Of a stretch of 64,000 nt of DNA, positions 54,731 through 63,491 are shown in pieces. Origin of the DNA: an uncultured Pseudomonadota bacterium (lineage in GTDB: Bacteria > Pseudomonadota > Gammaproteobacteria > Steroidobacterales > Steroidobacteraceae). The notes beneath the pieces were generated by a model. It was not told the origin of the DNA and ran no database searches. It worked only from the letters and a program-made list of their open reading frames with translations. The position numbers and the translations under genes are program-made. Location of the stretch: assembly GCA_903868595.1 (NCBI GenBank), contig CAIPVV010000001.1:1-64000 (forward strand), read 5' to 3'. Every line of letters begins with the position of its first letter. Position 1 is the first letter of the stretch.

Positions 54731-55716
54731 ACACCGCTGGCCGCCAGCGCCTGCCGGAGCCGCTCCGGGAAGCCCTGCTGGTTGGCCAGGAACCAGGCGC
54801 GGGCCGAGGTGCCCAGCGCCTGGCGCTGCGCGCCGTCCAGCACCAGCACCTGCCCCACGGCGGCCTCCAGCGCCGCCTCGTCGAACGCGTAGGTCGCGGC
54901 CAGGTGCTGCCGGCCGTGCTCGCGCGCTGCCACCAGCAGCCCGCGGTCCGGGCCCACCAGCTCATTCATCGGCGGCGCATCGGTTGCGATGACCACGGCG
55001 CCGGTGCTCAGCGCCTCCGGGATGTAATGGCCCCACCCTTCCGTCTCGGAGGTGCAGAGGTGAAAGAGGTGCGCGTTCTGCAGCTGCGCCAGTTGCGCAT
55101 CCTCCAGGTACTCACTGCGGTACTGGATGTTGTCGGCCACCGGCAGCTGGGCCTGCAGCCGCCGCGAGAGCACCACGCAGAGTAGCGGCCATTCCGGGTG
55201 GCGACTCCACAGCGCCAGCAGCCGCGCCGTGCCCTTCATGCGGCTCTTGCCGGCCAGGTGGAAGAACCGTGCCTGCCGCGCAACCGTCGCCACGCAGCGA
55301 TCCACGCTGTCAAAGCCTGTGTACGACACCGGCTTGCCCAGGGCTTCAAACAGCCCTTGCGAATAGCGCGTCTTGGCCCACAGGCCATCCAGCAGCGGCA
55401 GCAGCCGCCGGTCGTGCCGGTCAAACCACTCCGGGTTGGGCACCAGCACGTTGCGCCGCGCCAGGGTCAGGTACCCGGGCCAGACATGCTCCAGCATGAG
55501 ATTGAGGTCATAGGGCGGCGCGGCGCCGCCGCCCAGCGCGCGGCGCAGGCGAACCCACCACGCCAGCAGTCGCCAGCGACGGCTGCGCCGCGCGCCGCGG
55601 CTCACCAGCGTGACGGTCAGCTCGTGGCCCAGGTCCCGCAGCGGCTGCGCCAGCAGGTGGATGTCGCGCGAGTTGCCGACGCCGTTGGAATACGCGAGGA
55701 GCTGGATGCGGGCCAT
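54718..55716 (-). CDS. Glycosyltransferase, GT4-like
   Basis: A 332-residue GT-B enzyme from ATG 55716; the open frame upstream overlies the next gene. It begins [20 protein letters not shown] with a Gly-rich N-loop and ends with the GT4-like donor site [20 protein letters not shown] (E-x7-E type: E...E) and [10 protein letters not shown] conserved CTSETEG segment precedes. It is the third gene of a minus-strand set after an amidohydrolase and a GT9 enzyme, and its end overlaps the end of ahpF by 13 bp. Sugar and acceptor unknown; likely envelope glycan or glycoconjugate assembly. Confidence 0.82.
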   Translation of the reverse strand: MARIQLLAYSNGVGNSRDIHLLAQPLRDLGHELTVTLVSRGARRSRRWRLLAWWVRLRRALGGGAAPPYDLNLMLEHVWPGYLTLARRNVLVPNPEWFDRHDRRLLPLLDGLWAKTRYSQGLFEALGKPVSYTGFDSVDRCVATVARQARFFHLAGKSRMKGTARLLALWSRHPEWPLLCVVLSRRLQAQLPVADNIQYRSEYLEDAQLAQLQNAHLFHLCTSETEGWGHYIPEALSTGAVVIATDAPPMNELVGPDRGLLVAAREHGRQHLAATYAFDEAALEAAVGQVLVLDGAQRQALGTSARAWFLANQQGFPERLRQALAASGVQAA

Positions 55717-55723
55717 GTGCGCC

Positions 55724-56665
55724 TCAGCCGGGCAGCAGGGCGGCAACCTGCTCGACGCTCGGCCAGCCGGCCGTGTCGTGCAGCAGCTGCACGTTGGGGC
55801 CCAGCGGCGCCCAGGCGGCGACCGAGCGCGGACCGTACAGGCTGACCAGCGGCACCCCGGTCGCCGCGGCCAGGTGCCCCGGGCCGGTATCGTTGGCAAG
55901 GACCGCGCGCGCCGCGCGCAGCAGGGCCCCGTAGACGCCCATGTCCACGCCGTTCAGCAGCACCGCACCCGGCACCCGCGCGGCAGCGGCCGCCTCCTCC
56001 CCGGGACCGGGGCAGACCACGATGCGCCGACCCTGCTGCTGCAGCCGGGCCGCCAGCGCCGCGAACCCCGGCCAGACCTTGCGATCCTCGTGGTCATCGG
56101 CGCCGGAGAACGGGCAGAAGAGCAGGTAGCCCCCCTCGTGCAGGCCCTGCGCGGCCAGCAACGCGGACGCCTGCGCGTGCTGCGCGGCACTGGCCACGAA
56201 CCCCACTGCCTGCGGGAACGGCGCCTCCCGCCCGAGAAAGCAGCTCACCAGGTGCCAGTACTCCTGCGCGGCGTGCAGGCCGCGCGGCCGCGGGTAGGCG
56301 TGCTGCAGGAGCAGGCTGCGGCCATCGTAGGCATAGCCGCTGGGGCGAAGGCCGGCCAGGCGCGTCTCCATCGCCGAGGAGAGTGAACGCGTGATCAGCA
56401 GCGAGCGTGGCGGAGCCTGCGGACAGTCCCGCGCCAGTTGCCGGCGCAGCGCCCGCAGCTGGGAGGTGGCAGCCGCAAGGCCTCCGTGGCGCACGGTGAC
56501 CGGGTAGCCGGTGCCAGCCAGCAGCGCCGGCGCCCAGCCCTTGCCGTAGAGGTGCAGCGCATAGCCGGCCGCCTCCAGGCGCCGCAACGCCGGGAGGCTC
56601 AGCACCACCTCGCCCACCCAGTTGCACAGGCGCACCAGCAGAGCGCCACGCGTTGCCAGGGTCAT
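55724..56665 (-). CDS. Glycosyltransferase family 9 (heptosyltransferase-like)
   Basis: A 313-residue GT-B protein. The N-terminus RLCNWVGEVVLSLPALRRLE matches the family's R-x-x-N-x-G-D-x-x-x-x-P-x-L motif. The nucleotide-sugar side contains YLLFCPFSGADDHEDRKVWP and the closing NDTGPGHLAAATGVPLVSLYGP with NDTGPGH and YGP, strongly conserved in GT9. In LPS synthesis the family adds heptose. It overlaps the preceding gene by 1 nt (TGATG) and is 7 bp from the GT4-like gene. Confidence 0.93.
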   Translation of the reverse strand: MTLATRGALLVRLCNWVGEVVLSLPALRRLEAAGYALHLYGKGWAPALLAGTGYPVTVRHGGLAAATSQLRALRRQLARDCPQAPPRSLLITRSLSSAMETRLAGLRPSGYAYDGRSLLLQHAYPRPRGLHAAQEYWHLVSCFLGREAPFPQAVGFVASAAQHAQASALLAAQGLHEGGYLLFCPFSGADDHEDRKVWPGFAALAARLQQQGRRIVVCPGPGEEAAAAARVPGAVLLNGVDMGVYGALLRAARAVLANDTGPGHLAAATGVPLVSLYGPRSVAAWAPLGPNVQLLHDTAGWPSVEQVAALLPG

Positions 56666-57714
56666 CAGGGCAGCTTGAAGATGCGTTCCGCGTTGCTCTG
56701 GAAGAACATCTTCTTCTGCTGCGGCGTGATCGGCAGGTTGTCCATCATGTCCACCTCCTCCTTCACGTACTCATACGGGTAGTCCATCGCGTACATCACC
56801 TTGTCGTGCCCGAACAGGCGCTGCACGAGGCTGATAGACGGCTCCCAGGGCATGCCGCTGGTGGTGAAGTAGAAGTTGTCGCGCAGGTATTCGCTGGGCT
56901 TCTTGCGCAGCGGCAGCGCGCCGGGGCTGCGGTTGGAGCGCACGATGCCGGCATGCATGAAGTCGATGCGGTACAGCCAGTACGGCAGACCCTCGCCCAG
57001 GTGCCCCAGCACGATCTTCAGGTTCGGGAAACGGTCGAACACGCCGCTGACGATCAGGCGCAGCGCGTGCAGGCCGGTCTCGGCGGCGAAACCGTAGATG
57101 GCGGCGTCCAGGCAGCGCGACAGGAACGGCTCCACCATCTGCGGCGAGGGGCTGTTGGGATGGATGTAGACCGGCACGTCCAGCGCCTCGGCGGCGGCGA
57201 AGATGTCCCAGAACTTCTCATCGTCCAGGTACTCGCCCTGGGTGTGGGAATTAACCACGGCCCCCTTGAGCCCAAGCTGGGTCACGGCCCGCTCGATCTC
57301 CCGCGCGGCGGCCTGCGGCGCCTGCGGTGCGAACGCGGCCAGGCCCTGATAGCGGGTCGGATGCTTGCGGATGATTTCCGCCAGCTGGTCGTTGGTTGAT
57401 ACGGCAAGCGCGGTGGCCGTCGGCGGATCAAAGACCTGCACGCCCGGCGCGGTCAGCAGCAGCAGCTGCATGTCGATGCCGGTGGCATCCATGTCGTTCA
57501 GGCGGCGCTCGCCCATGTCCTGGATGCGGTCGATGAGATCCTTGGCGCGGGGCGTCGGGCTCTTGCCGAAAAAACCCCACAGGCTGTAGAAGCCCGGATC
57601 GTTGATCGACCTGGTGTCCAGGATCTGGGTATACAGCTGAACAAGCTCGGGGGTCGCCCAGGCCTCCTCGGTGGCTATGCGCTTGTATCCCCGGCTCTCT
57701 GGCGTATCCGACAT
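56665..57714 (-). CDS. Amidohydrolase-family decarboxylase-like protein (ACMSD/dihydroxybenzoate type)
   Basis: A 349-residue TIM-barrel enzyme from ATG 57714. Its N-terminus RIATEEAWATPELVQLY aligns with the EEHF-type first strand of gamma-resorcylate/2,3-dihydroxybenzoate decarboxylases. Later motifs fit too: VYIHPNSPSP (metal His), IVLGHLGEGLPYWLYRID (catalytic His region), FYFTTSG and YAMDYPYE (metal Asp). Members decarboxylate aromatic acids or hydrolyse related substrates. The first HxH-type motif is altered to EEAW, so metal use may differ. Its coupling to glycosyltransferase genes is unusual; it is divergent from a WYL regulator. Confidence 0.88.
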   Translation of the reverse strand: MSDTPESRGYKRIATEEAWATPELVQLYTQILDTRSINDPGFYSLWGFFGKSPTPRAKDLIDRIQDMGERRLNDMDATGIDMQLLLLTAPGVQVFDPPTATALAVSTNDQLAEIIRKHPTRYQGLAAFAPQAPQAAAREIERAVTQLGLKGAVVNSHTQGEYLDDEKFWDIFAAAEALDVPVYIHPNSPSPQMVEPFLSRCLDAAIYGFAAETGLHALRLIVSGVFDRFPNLKIVLGHLGEGLPYWLYRIDFMHAGIVRSNRSPGALPLRKKPSEYLRDNFYFTTSGMPWEPSISLVQRLFGHDKVMYAMDYPYEYVKEEVDMMDNLPITPQQKKMFFQSNAERIFKLP

Positions 57715-57888
57715 CTTGGCGACCCCGCAACCGCCGGACCCCGCGCCGGCCCGTGCATCATAGGTCAAGGGACTGCCCCCGCGCCTGACGGCCGTGCGCC
57801 GGATCGCCGCAGTGTCTGGCCCGCCCCACCGGCCCTGTGGCAGGCTGCACCAGACCCCACCCGCTGAGCCCCGAGGAGAGCGCCCGAC

Positions 57889-58854
57889 ATGGCCAAGCTT
57901 GAACGCGTCACTGCGCTGGTGAGCCTTTTGCAGCGCACGCGCGAGCCGCGCTCCTTGAGCGCCCTCTGCGAGGAGCTGCAAGTCTCCCGTGCCACCGCCA
58001 ACCGCCTGCTCGCGCTGCTGCGCGACCAGCACGGCTTCGACATCCAGTACGACCGGGAGGCCAATGGCTACGTCCTCAAGCGCAGCCCGCAGGACCCCAC
58101 CCTGGCCCGACTGCTGGGCGTTGGCAGCCCGGAGCTGGCCGGCGTCCTGGCGGCGCACGCGATCCTGGAGCAGATCCCGCCCGGCCCCCTGGGCAGCGGC
58201 ACCACCCGCGCCCGCGAGCAACTGGGGCGCCTGCGCAGCCAGTGGTTCGGCGACCCGCAGATCTCCGACCGCATCCAGCTGCGCATGGCCCACCCGCGCA
58301 TGACGCGCGAGGAAGACTTCAACGTCCTGGTGTCGGCCCTGGCGACACGCCGCCGGCTGCGCTTTGACTACCGCAGCCGCAGCCAGGATGCCCACGGCGG
58401 ACGCCAGGTCTCCCCGCAGCGGCTCACCTTCTATCGCAGCAACTGGTACCTGGCGGCCTGGTGCCACGCGCAGGAGGCGCTGCGCGTGTTCTCGGTGGAC
58501 CGCGTGAGCCATGCCGCCGTGCTCAAGGAGCCGGCCCGGGAACTCTCCGCCGCGCTCCTGGCGCGCGAACTGGACAGCAGCTACGGCATCTTCCCGGGCG
58601 CCGGCGATCACACGGCGGTGCTGAAATTCAATGCCCTCGCGGCGCGCTGGGCGGCTGAGGAGGAGTGGCATCCGGATGCCCGCCGCGCCCTGCAGCCCGA
58701 CGGCAGTGCCCTGCTCAAGGTGCCCTATCACAACGACACCGAGCTGGTCATGGAGGTGCTGCGTCACGGCGCCAACTGCGAGGTGCTCTCGCCGCCTGCG
58801 CTGCGTGCCGCAGTGGCCAAGGCCGCCGCCGCCGCCGCGGCCCAGTACGCGTAA
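57889..58854 (+). CDS. WYL-domain transcriptional regulator (YafY-like)
   Basis: A 321-residue DNA-binding protein: N-terminal winged HTH (RSLSALCEELQVSRATANR), WYL domain with LATRRRLRFDYRSRS, RLTFYRSNWYLAAWC (the W-Y-L motif) and FSVDRV, and a C-terminal extension with VLKFNALAARW. WYL proteins sense nucleotides or ssDNA-like ligands and control DNA-damage or defence genes. It is divergent from the decarboxylase-like gene by 174 bp. Downstream genes follow in the same direction. Confidence 0.93.
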   Translation: MAKLERVTALVSLLQRTREPRSLSALCEELQVSRATANRLLALLRDQHGFDIQYDREANGYVLKRSPQDPTLARLLGVGSPELAGVLAAHAILEQIPPGPLGSGTTRAREQLGRLRSQWFGDPQISDRIQLRMAHPRMTREEDFNVLVSALATRRRLRFDYRSRSQDAHGGRQVSPQRLTFYRSNWYLAAWCHAQEALRVFSVDRVSHAAVLKEPARELSAALLARELDSSYGIFPGAGDHTAVLKFNALAARWAAEEEWHPDARRALQPDGSALLKVPYHNDTELVMEVLRHGANCEVLSPPALRAAVAKAAAAAAAQYA

Positions 58855-58861
58855 GGACCCC

Positions 58862-59263
58862 ATGGCCACGCCGCCTGCCCTGCCCGATGAGTACTTTGAA
58901 ACGCGCTTCAGGACCCCCGTCGCACCGCCTGGGTGGCCCGCGCGCTTTGCAATCCTCACCGCCTGGGCCACGACGGGCGAACAGTGGAGTCCGGCGCAAA
59001 ACCAGCAAGCCGATGCGCGTCTCGCGGCGCACCTGGCCGAACGCGGCCTGTGGCACCACCGCCTGACCGGCTATTCCCCGCGCACGGGCCACGCGGAGGC
59101 GGGCTGGGCGGTCGAGCTTGCGCCGGATGCGGCACGGGCCGTGGGCGTGGCCTTCCGGCAGGACGCGCTCTACACGGTAGAGGATGATGCGCTGTGGGTG
59201 CTGCGCTGTGAGGACGGGCGTGCAGAATCCGTGGGACGCTTCAGCGAGCGGCTCGACCGCTAG
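58862..59263 (+). CDS. DUF3293 family protein
   Basis: A 133-residue protein starting 7 bp after the WYL regulator. It opens with LPDEYFETRFRTP and has FAILTAWATTG, HHRLTGYSPRTGHAEAGWAV and LWVLRCEDG, the DUF3293 pattern. A small soluble alpha/beta protein of unknown function, likely co-transcribed with the regulator. Confidence 0.85.
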   Translation: MATPPALPDEYFETRFRTPVAPPGWPARFAILTAWATTGEQWSPAQNQQADARLAAHLAERGLWHHRLTGYSPRTGHAEAGWAVELAPDAARAVGVAFRQDALYTVEDDALWVLRCEDGRAESVGRFSERLDR

Positions 59264-59342
59264 CGGCGCGGACCGGCGCGCAGTCCGCGAGGCGGGCCCG
59301 CGGCGCCTGGCTTCCGGCGGAGCTACCTGCGACCCTTGCGGG

Positions 59343-60587
59343 ATGCTCCATGCCCTGCGCGCCCTGCCCCGCACCGTGTGGCTGGTCGGCCTGATCAGCC
59401 TGCTGAACGACAGCGCGAGCGAACTGCTCTATCCCCTGCTGCCGCTGTACCTGACCTCCGTGCTGCTGGCCGGGCCTCGCGCGCTGGGCCTGATCGAGGG
59501 CATCGCGGAGGCCACCGCGAGCCTGCTGAAGCTCTTCTCCGGCATCTTCATGGATCGCACCCGACGCGCGCGGCCCTGGATGCTGGTGGGCTACGGGCTG
59601 GCCGGCGTGGGGCGCCCGCTGGTGGCCTTCATCCACAGCTGGCCGTGGCTGCTGGCGATTCGATTCTCCGACCGCGTGGGCAAGGGACTGCGTACCTCGC
59701 CGCGCGATACGCTGCTGGCGCAGAGCGTGCCGGCGCAGCAGCGTGGCCTGGCCTTTGGCCTGCATCGCGCGATGGACAACGCGGGCGCGGTGATCGGGCC
59801 CCTGATGGCGGCGGCGCTGCTGGCCTGGCAGGTGCCGCTGCGCCAGATCTTCCTGTGGGCGGCGATCCCCGGCGCCCTGTGCATCCTGCTCACCTTCGCG
59901 CTGCGCGAGCCCGCCCTGCCGCGCCCGAAGGCGCGGCCCTTCGACTGGCGCTTCGCCGAGCTGCCGGCCACCTTCCGCCGCTACCTGCTGGTGGTTGCGC
60001 TCTTCACGCTCGGCAACTCCTCCAACCTCTTCCTGCTGCTGCGGGCCCGGGAGCTGGGCGTGCCGGCGGCGCAGCTACCGCTGCTGTGGGCTGCGGTCTC
60101 AGGGATCGCCATGCTGTTCTCGGCGCCCCTGTCGGGGCTGTCGGACCGTATCGGCCGCATCCACGTGCTGCGGGCGGGCTACCTGGCCTATGCGATCTTC
60201 TATTTCCTGCTGGGACAGGTGACCCACGCCAGTTGGCTGCTGTACGGGTTGTTTGGCTTCTACGGATTGTTCCTCGCCGCCACCGAGGGCGTGGAGAAGG
60301 CGCTGGTGGCGGACCTCGCGCCGCCGGAACGGGCGGGCATGGCCTTTGGCTGGTTCAACCTGGTCGCCGGCGCGATGCTGCTGCCAGCCTCGCTGCTGTT
60401 CGGCCTGCTGTACCAGGCCGTCTCCCCGACCGTGGCCTTCCTGAGCTCGGCGGCCTGCGCGACCGGCGCGATGCTGCTGACGCTCTGGGTCGGCAGCCCC
60501 CGGGTGAGGCGCGCAACGATTGAGTATCATCCGCTGCATGTCCCAGCCCAGCCGAGCCCCGCAGAAGCCCCGCCAAGTCATCGATGA
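59343..60587 (+). CDS. MFS transporter
   Basis: A 414-residue, 12-helix transporter from ATG 59343; the open frame from 59184 overlies the previous gene. It has LISLLNDSASELLYPLLPLY at TM1, GIAEATASLLKLFSGIFMDR with the loop 2-3 motif, and FSDRVGKGLRTSPRDTLLAQ, typical of the tetracycline-resistance-like MFS_1 subgroup with a conserved SDRxGKGxRxxPRD loop. Substrate unknown. Its end overlaps the following glycosyltransferase start by 50 bp. Confidence 0.9.
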   Translation: MLHALRALPRTVWLVGLISLLNDSASELLYPLLPLYLTSVLLAGPRALGLIEGIAEATASLLKLFSGIFMDRTRRARPWMLVGYGLAGVGRPLVAFIHSWPWLLAIRFSDRVGKGLRTSPRDTLLAQSVPAQQRGLAFGLHRAMDNAGAVIGPLMAAALLAWQVPLRQIFLWAAIPGALCILLTFALREPALPRPKARPFDWRFAELPATFRRYLLVVALFTLGNSSNLFLLLRARELGVPAAQLPLLWAAVSGIAMLFSAPLSGLSDRIGRIHVLRAGYLAYAIFYFLLGQVTHASWLLYGLFGFYGLFLAATEGVEKALVADLAPPERAGMAFGWFNLVAGAMLLPASLLFGLLYQAVSPTVAFLSSAACATGAMLLTLWVGSPRVRRATIEYHPLHVPAQPSPAEAPPSHR

Positions 60588-62184
60588 AGCCCGTTACTGG
60601 ACGTGGTGCACGGTGGCCCTCATGGCGGCGCTGCTGCTGTTCGTGGCGGCCACCTTCGACCAACACGGCATCAGCAACGATGAACCCGTGCAGCACACCT
60701 ACGGCCGGCTGCTGCTGGAGTTCTACCGTTCCGGCCTGCAGGACCAGCGCGCCTTCCACTATGTGAACCTCTACCTGTACGGCGGGCTGTTCGACATCAT
60801 CGCCGCGGCGCTGGAGCCGCTGACGGACATGTCGGTGTGGGACCTGCGGCACCTGCTCACCGCCGGCTTCGGGCTCTCCGCCATCCTCGCCGCAGCGCTG
60901 CTGGGGCGGCTGCTGCTCACCCCCCGCGCGGGCTTCCTGGCCGCCGTGCTGCTGACGCTGACCGGCGCCTGGAGCGGCGCGATGTTCACGCACACCAAGG
61001 ACATCCCGTTCGGCGCGGCCATGATCTGGGCGGTGTACTTCAGCACCCGCTGGGTGATGACGCTGCCGCGCGTGGGCTGGGGCACCGTGGCGGGCACGGG
61101 CCTTGCGATCGGCGCCGCGCTGGGGCTGCGCGTCGGCGGCCTGTTCGCGCTGATCTACCTGGGCTGCGCGCTCGCCTTCGCGCTCTGGCAGCAGAGCCGG
61201 TCGCCGCGCGACGGCCTGCAGCGCCTGCAGGCCCTGGCCCCGCGCCTGCTGGCGGCGGCGGCGCTGGCCGTGCTGCTCACGGGACTCTCCTGGCCGTGGG
61301 CCCTCATGGGCTGGCACAACCTGTACGACGCGGCGACCAAGTTCTCCCACTTCAGCTTCGACATGCTCACGATGCTGAACGGGGAGCTCATCAAGATCGG
61401 CTCGGTGCCGCGCACCTACCTCTCGCAGTACCTGCTGGTCCGCCTGCCGGAGCTGCTGCTGCTGGGCCTGGGCGCAGGCGTAGCGCTGGGCGCGGTCGCG
61501 CTAGTGCGTCGACGGCTGCGGGCCGCAACGCTCGTGCCGTTCGTTCCGGTGCTGCTGGCGGCGGCCTTCCCCATCGCCTACTCGCTGGCCACAGCGCCGG
61601 CGCTCTACAACGGCGTGCGCCACTTCAGCTTCGTGCTGCCGCCCCTGGCGGTGGTCTCGGCGCTGGGCATCGAGCAGGGACTCAAGCGCCTGCGCCCGTG
61701 GCGCAGCGCCGTGGGCCTGGCGGCCCTGGTGCTGCTGGCCGTGGGCGGCGACAACCTGCTCTCGCTGCTACGCCTGCACCCGTACGAGTACGTGGCCTAC
61801 AACCACCTGGTCGGCGGCACGGCCGGCGCTTTCGAGCGCTACGAGGGCGACTACTGGAACGACAGCATGCGCGAGGCCGCAAACCTGCTCAACCACCTGC
61901 TGCGCGATGAGCTGGGCAGCGCGCCGGCGGGCTTCACGGTCGCGGTCTGCGCGGAGTCCGTGCAGGCCACGACGTACCTGGATCCGCGTTTTCGGGTCGT
62001 GCGCGACTGGCCGAGCGCCGACTTCTACCTCTCCGCCGTGCAGACACGCTGTGACCGTGCGATGGGCGGAACCGTCATTGGCGACGTATCGCGCGATGGC
62101 GTGCCGCTGATCGTGATCAAGGACCGCCGCGAACTGGTGGGCCACGAGCGCCGCGTGCTGGGCGAGGACGCCGGGCAGCCCTAG
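60538..62184 (+). CDS. Multi-membrane-spanning GT-C glycosyltransferase (PMT-like)
   Basis: A 548-residue protein from ATG 60538 (TTG 60520 possible) with about 11 to 12 membrane helices. The catalytic loop after TM1 holds Asp-Glu in GISNDEPVQHTYG, as in dolichyl-phosphate-dependent GT39/GT83 enzymes. A periplasmic C-terminal domain follows (GGTAGAFERYEGDYWNDSMR). It probably adds a sugar from a polyprenyl-phosphate donor to a periplasmic or cell-surface acceptor. The reading frame overlaps the MFS gene by 50 bp, so they are translationally linked. Confidence 0.87.
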   Translation: MSQPSRAPQKPRQVIDEARYWTWCTVALMAALLLFVAATFDQHGISNDEPVQHTYGRLLLEFYRSGLQDQRAFHYVNLYLYGGLFDIIAAALEPLTDMSVWDLRHLLTAGFGLSAILAAALLGRLLLTPRAGFLAAVLLTLTGAWSGAMFTHTKDIPFGAAMIWAVYFSTRWVMTLPRVGWGTVAGTGLAIGAALGLRVGGLFALIYLGCALAFALWQQSRSPRDGLQRLQALAPRLLAAAALAVLLTGLSWPWALMGWHNLYDAATKFSHFSFDMLTMLNGELIKIGSVPRTYLSQYLLVRLPELLLLGLGAGVALGAVALVRRRLRAATLVPFVPVLLAAAFPIAYSLATAPALYNGVRHFSFVLPPLAVVSALGIEQGLKRLRPWRSAVGLAALVLLAVGGDNLLSLLRLHPYEYVAYNHLVGGTAGAFERYEGDYWNDSMREAANLLNHLLRDELGSAPAGFTVAVCAESVQATTYLDPRFRVVRDWPSADFYLSAVQTRCDRAMGGTVIGDVSRDGVPLIVIKDRRELVGHERRVLGEDAGQP

Positions 62185-62199
62185 CCCCGGGACCCGTGC

Positions 62200-63462
62200 C
62201 TACAGCAGGCGGAACGCCAGGACCGCCACCAGCGTGGGCGCCAGCGCCGCGACGGCCAGGGACAGCGGCCGGATCTCACCGCCGAAGCTTGCGCGCAGGA
62301 TCGAGAAGCCGGCGGGATTCGGGGCGTTGGCAATCACCGTCAACCCGCCGCCGGTGACCGCGCCGGCCACCAGCGCCTGGCGAAACGCCGGCGTCAGTCC
62401 TTCCACGAGGGACCCCAGGTAGGTCAGCGCCGCGTTATCCGTGAGCGCCGTCAGCAGCGTGGCGCCGTAATACACAAAGCTTGCGCTCATGCCTTGCAGC
62501 AGTGGCGTCAGCCACCAGCGCTGCAGCCCCCCCAGCACCACCAGCCCGGCCAGGAAGAAGGACACGAGCAAGGCCTCGCGCAGCACCAGGCGGTCCTGGT
62601 ATCGCTCGTAGGCCTGGGCGAACCCCAGGAAGAACAGCAACAGGCAGACAAACACCACCGGGTGGTGGCCGAAGTAGACGACGGCCACGAGGAAGCCCAG
62701 GTGCACCAGCGTCACGCCCCGCGGCACGGGCGCGGCGGGTCCCGCCTCGCGCACCGGGGACAGGGTGGCCAGCTCCGCGCGGAACAGCCCGGTGGCCAGC
62801 GCCGCGTTGAGCGCCACCGCCACGCTCGCCCGCCAGCCGAAGTGCAGGAACAGGTACGCGTTGTCCCAGCCCCAGCGGGCGGCCACCATCAGCACCGGCG
62901 GCGCGGCGAAGCTCGTGAGCGTGCCGCCGATCGACACGTTGACGAACAGCACGGCGAGCGTGGCGTACTTGAGCCGATCGGAAATGCCCGCCGCGTAGAG
63001 CCGGTCGCGCAGCAGCAGCGCGGCAAGCGTCATCGCCGCCGCCTCCGTGATCAAGGATCCCAGCAGCGGCAGCAGCAGCAGCGCCGTGAAGTAGAAACCG
63101 GCAAGGCCCGCGCCCGGCAGCCGCCGGGCAACGGCGTCGACCGCCGCCTGCGCCAGGCGCAGCAGCGGCCGCGTCGCGGCGATCACCATCACGACGAACA
63201 CGAACAGGGGCTCGGTGAAGTCCTGGCCCTCCACGTAGGCGAGGGCCTGCGGGCCCCCGTCCAGCACGGCCAGCGCCACGACCAGCACCAGCGCCCAGAA
63301 CCCGAAGACGACCTCCACCTCGCCGAGCAGGTGCCAGGCGCCGGCATGGCGCGGCTGGCGTTCGGCCAGGCGGTTGAAGAGGCCGGTGGCGAAGGTGTGC
63401 AGGATCGCCACGGCAAAGATCACCGTGGCCAACAGGCTGGAAAGCGGCACGTTCAGGTCCAT
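62200..63462 (-). CDS. Putative Na+/H+ antiporter
   Basis: A 420-residue membrane protein with about 10 to 12 helices. Charged residues lie within membrane segments (LGSLITEAAAMTLAALL, VNVSIGGTLTSFAAPPVLMV, LTALTDNAALTYLGSL), the pattern of the ion transporter superfamily and the putative Na+/H+ antiporter family. The TDNAA and FAAPP motifs are the most diagnostic. The gene is convergent with the GT-C gene, 15 bp away. Ion is inferred. Confidence 0.82.
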   Translation of the reverse strand: MDLNVPLSSLLATVIFAVAILHTFATGLFNRLAERQPRHAGAWHLLGEVEVVFGFWALVLVVALAVLDGGPQALAYVEGQDFTEPLFVFVVMVIAATRPLLRLAQAAVDAVARRLPGAGLAGFYFTALLLLPLLGSLITEAAAMTLAALLLRDRLYAAGISDRLKYATLAVLFVNVSIGGTLTSFAAPPVLMVAARWGWDNAYLFLHFGWRASVAVALNAALATGLFRAELATLSPVREAGPAAPVPRGVTLVHLGFLVAVVYFGHHPVVFVCLLLFFLGFAQAYERYQDRLVLREALLVSFFLAGLVVLGGLQRWWLTPLLQGMSASFVYYGATLLTALTDNAALTYLGSLVEGLTPAFRQALVAGAVTGGGLTVIANAPNPAGFSILRASFGGEIRPLSLAVAALAPTLVAVLAFRLL

Positions 63463-63491
63463 CAGCTACCCCACGCTCCCCGGGCATTGGT

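Noticed and set aside
57715-58971. 5' extension of the decarboxylase-like gene to 58971
   Set aside because: The extension lies antisense to the WYL regulator; ATG 57714 gives the family N-terminus.
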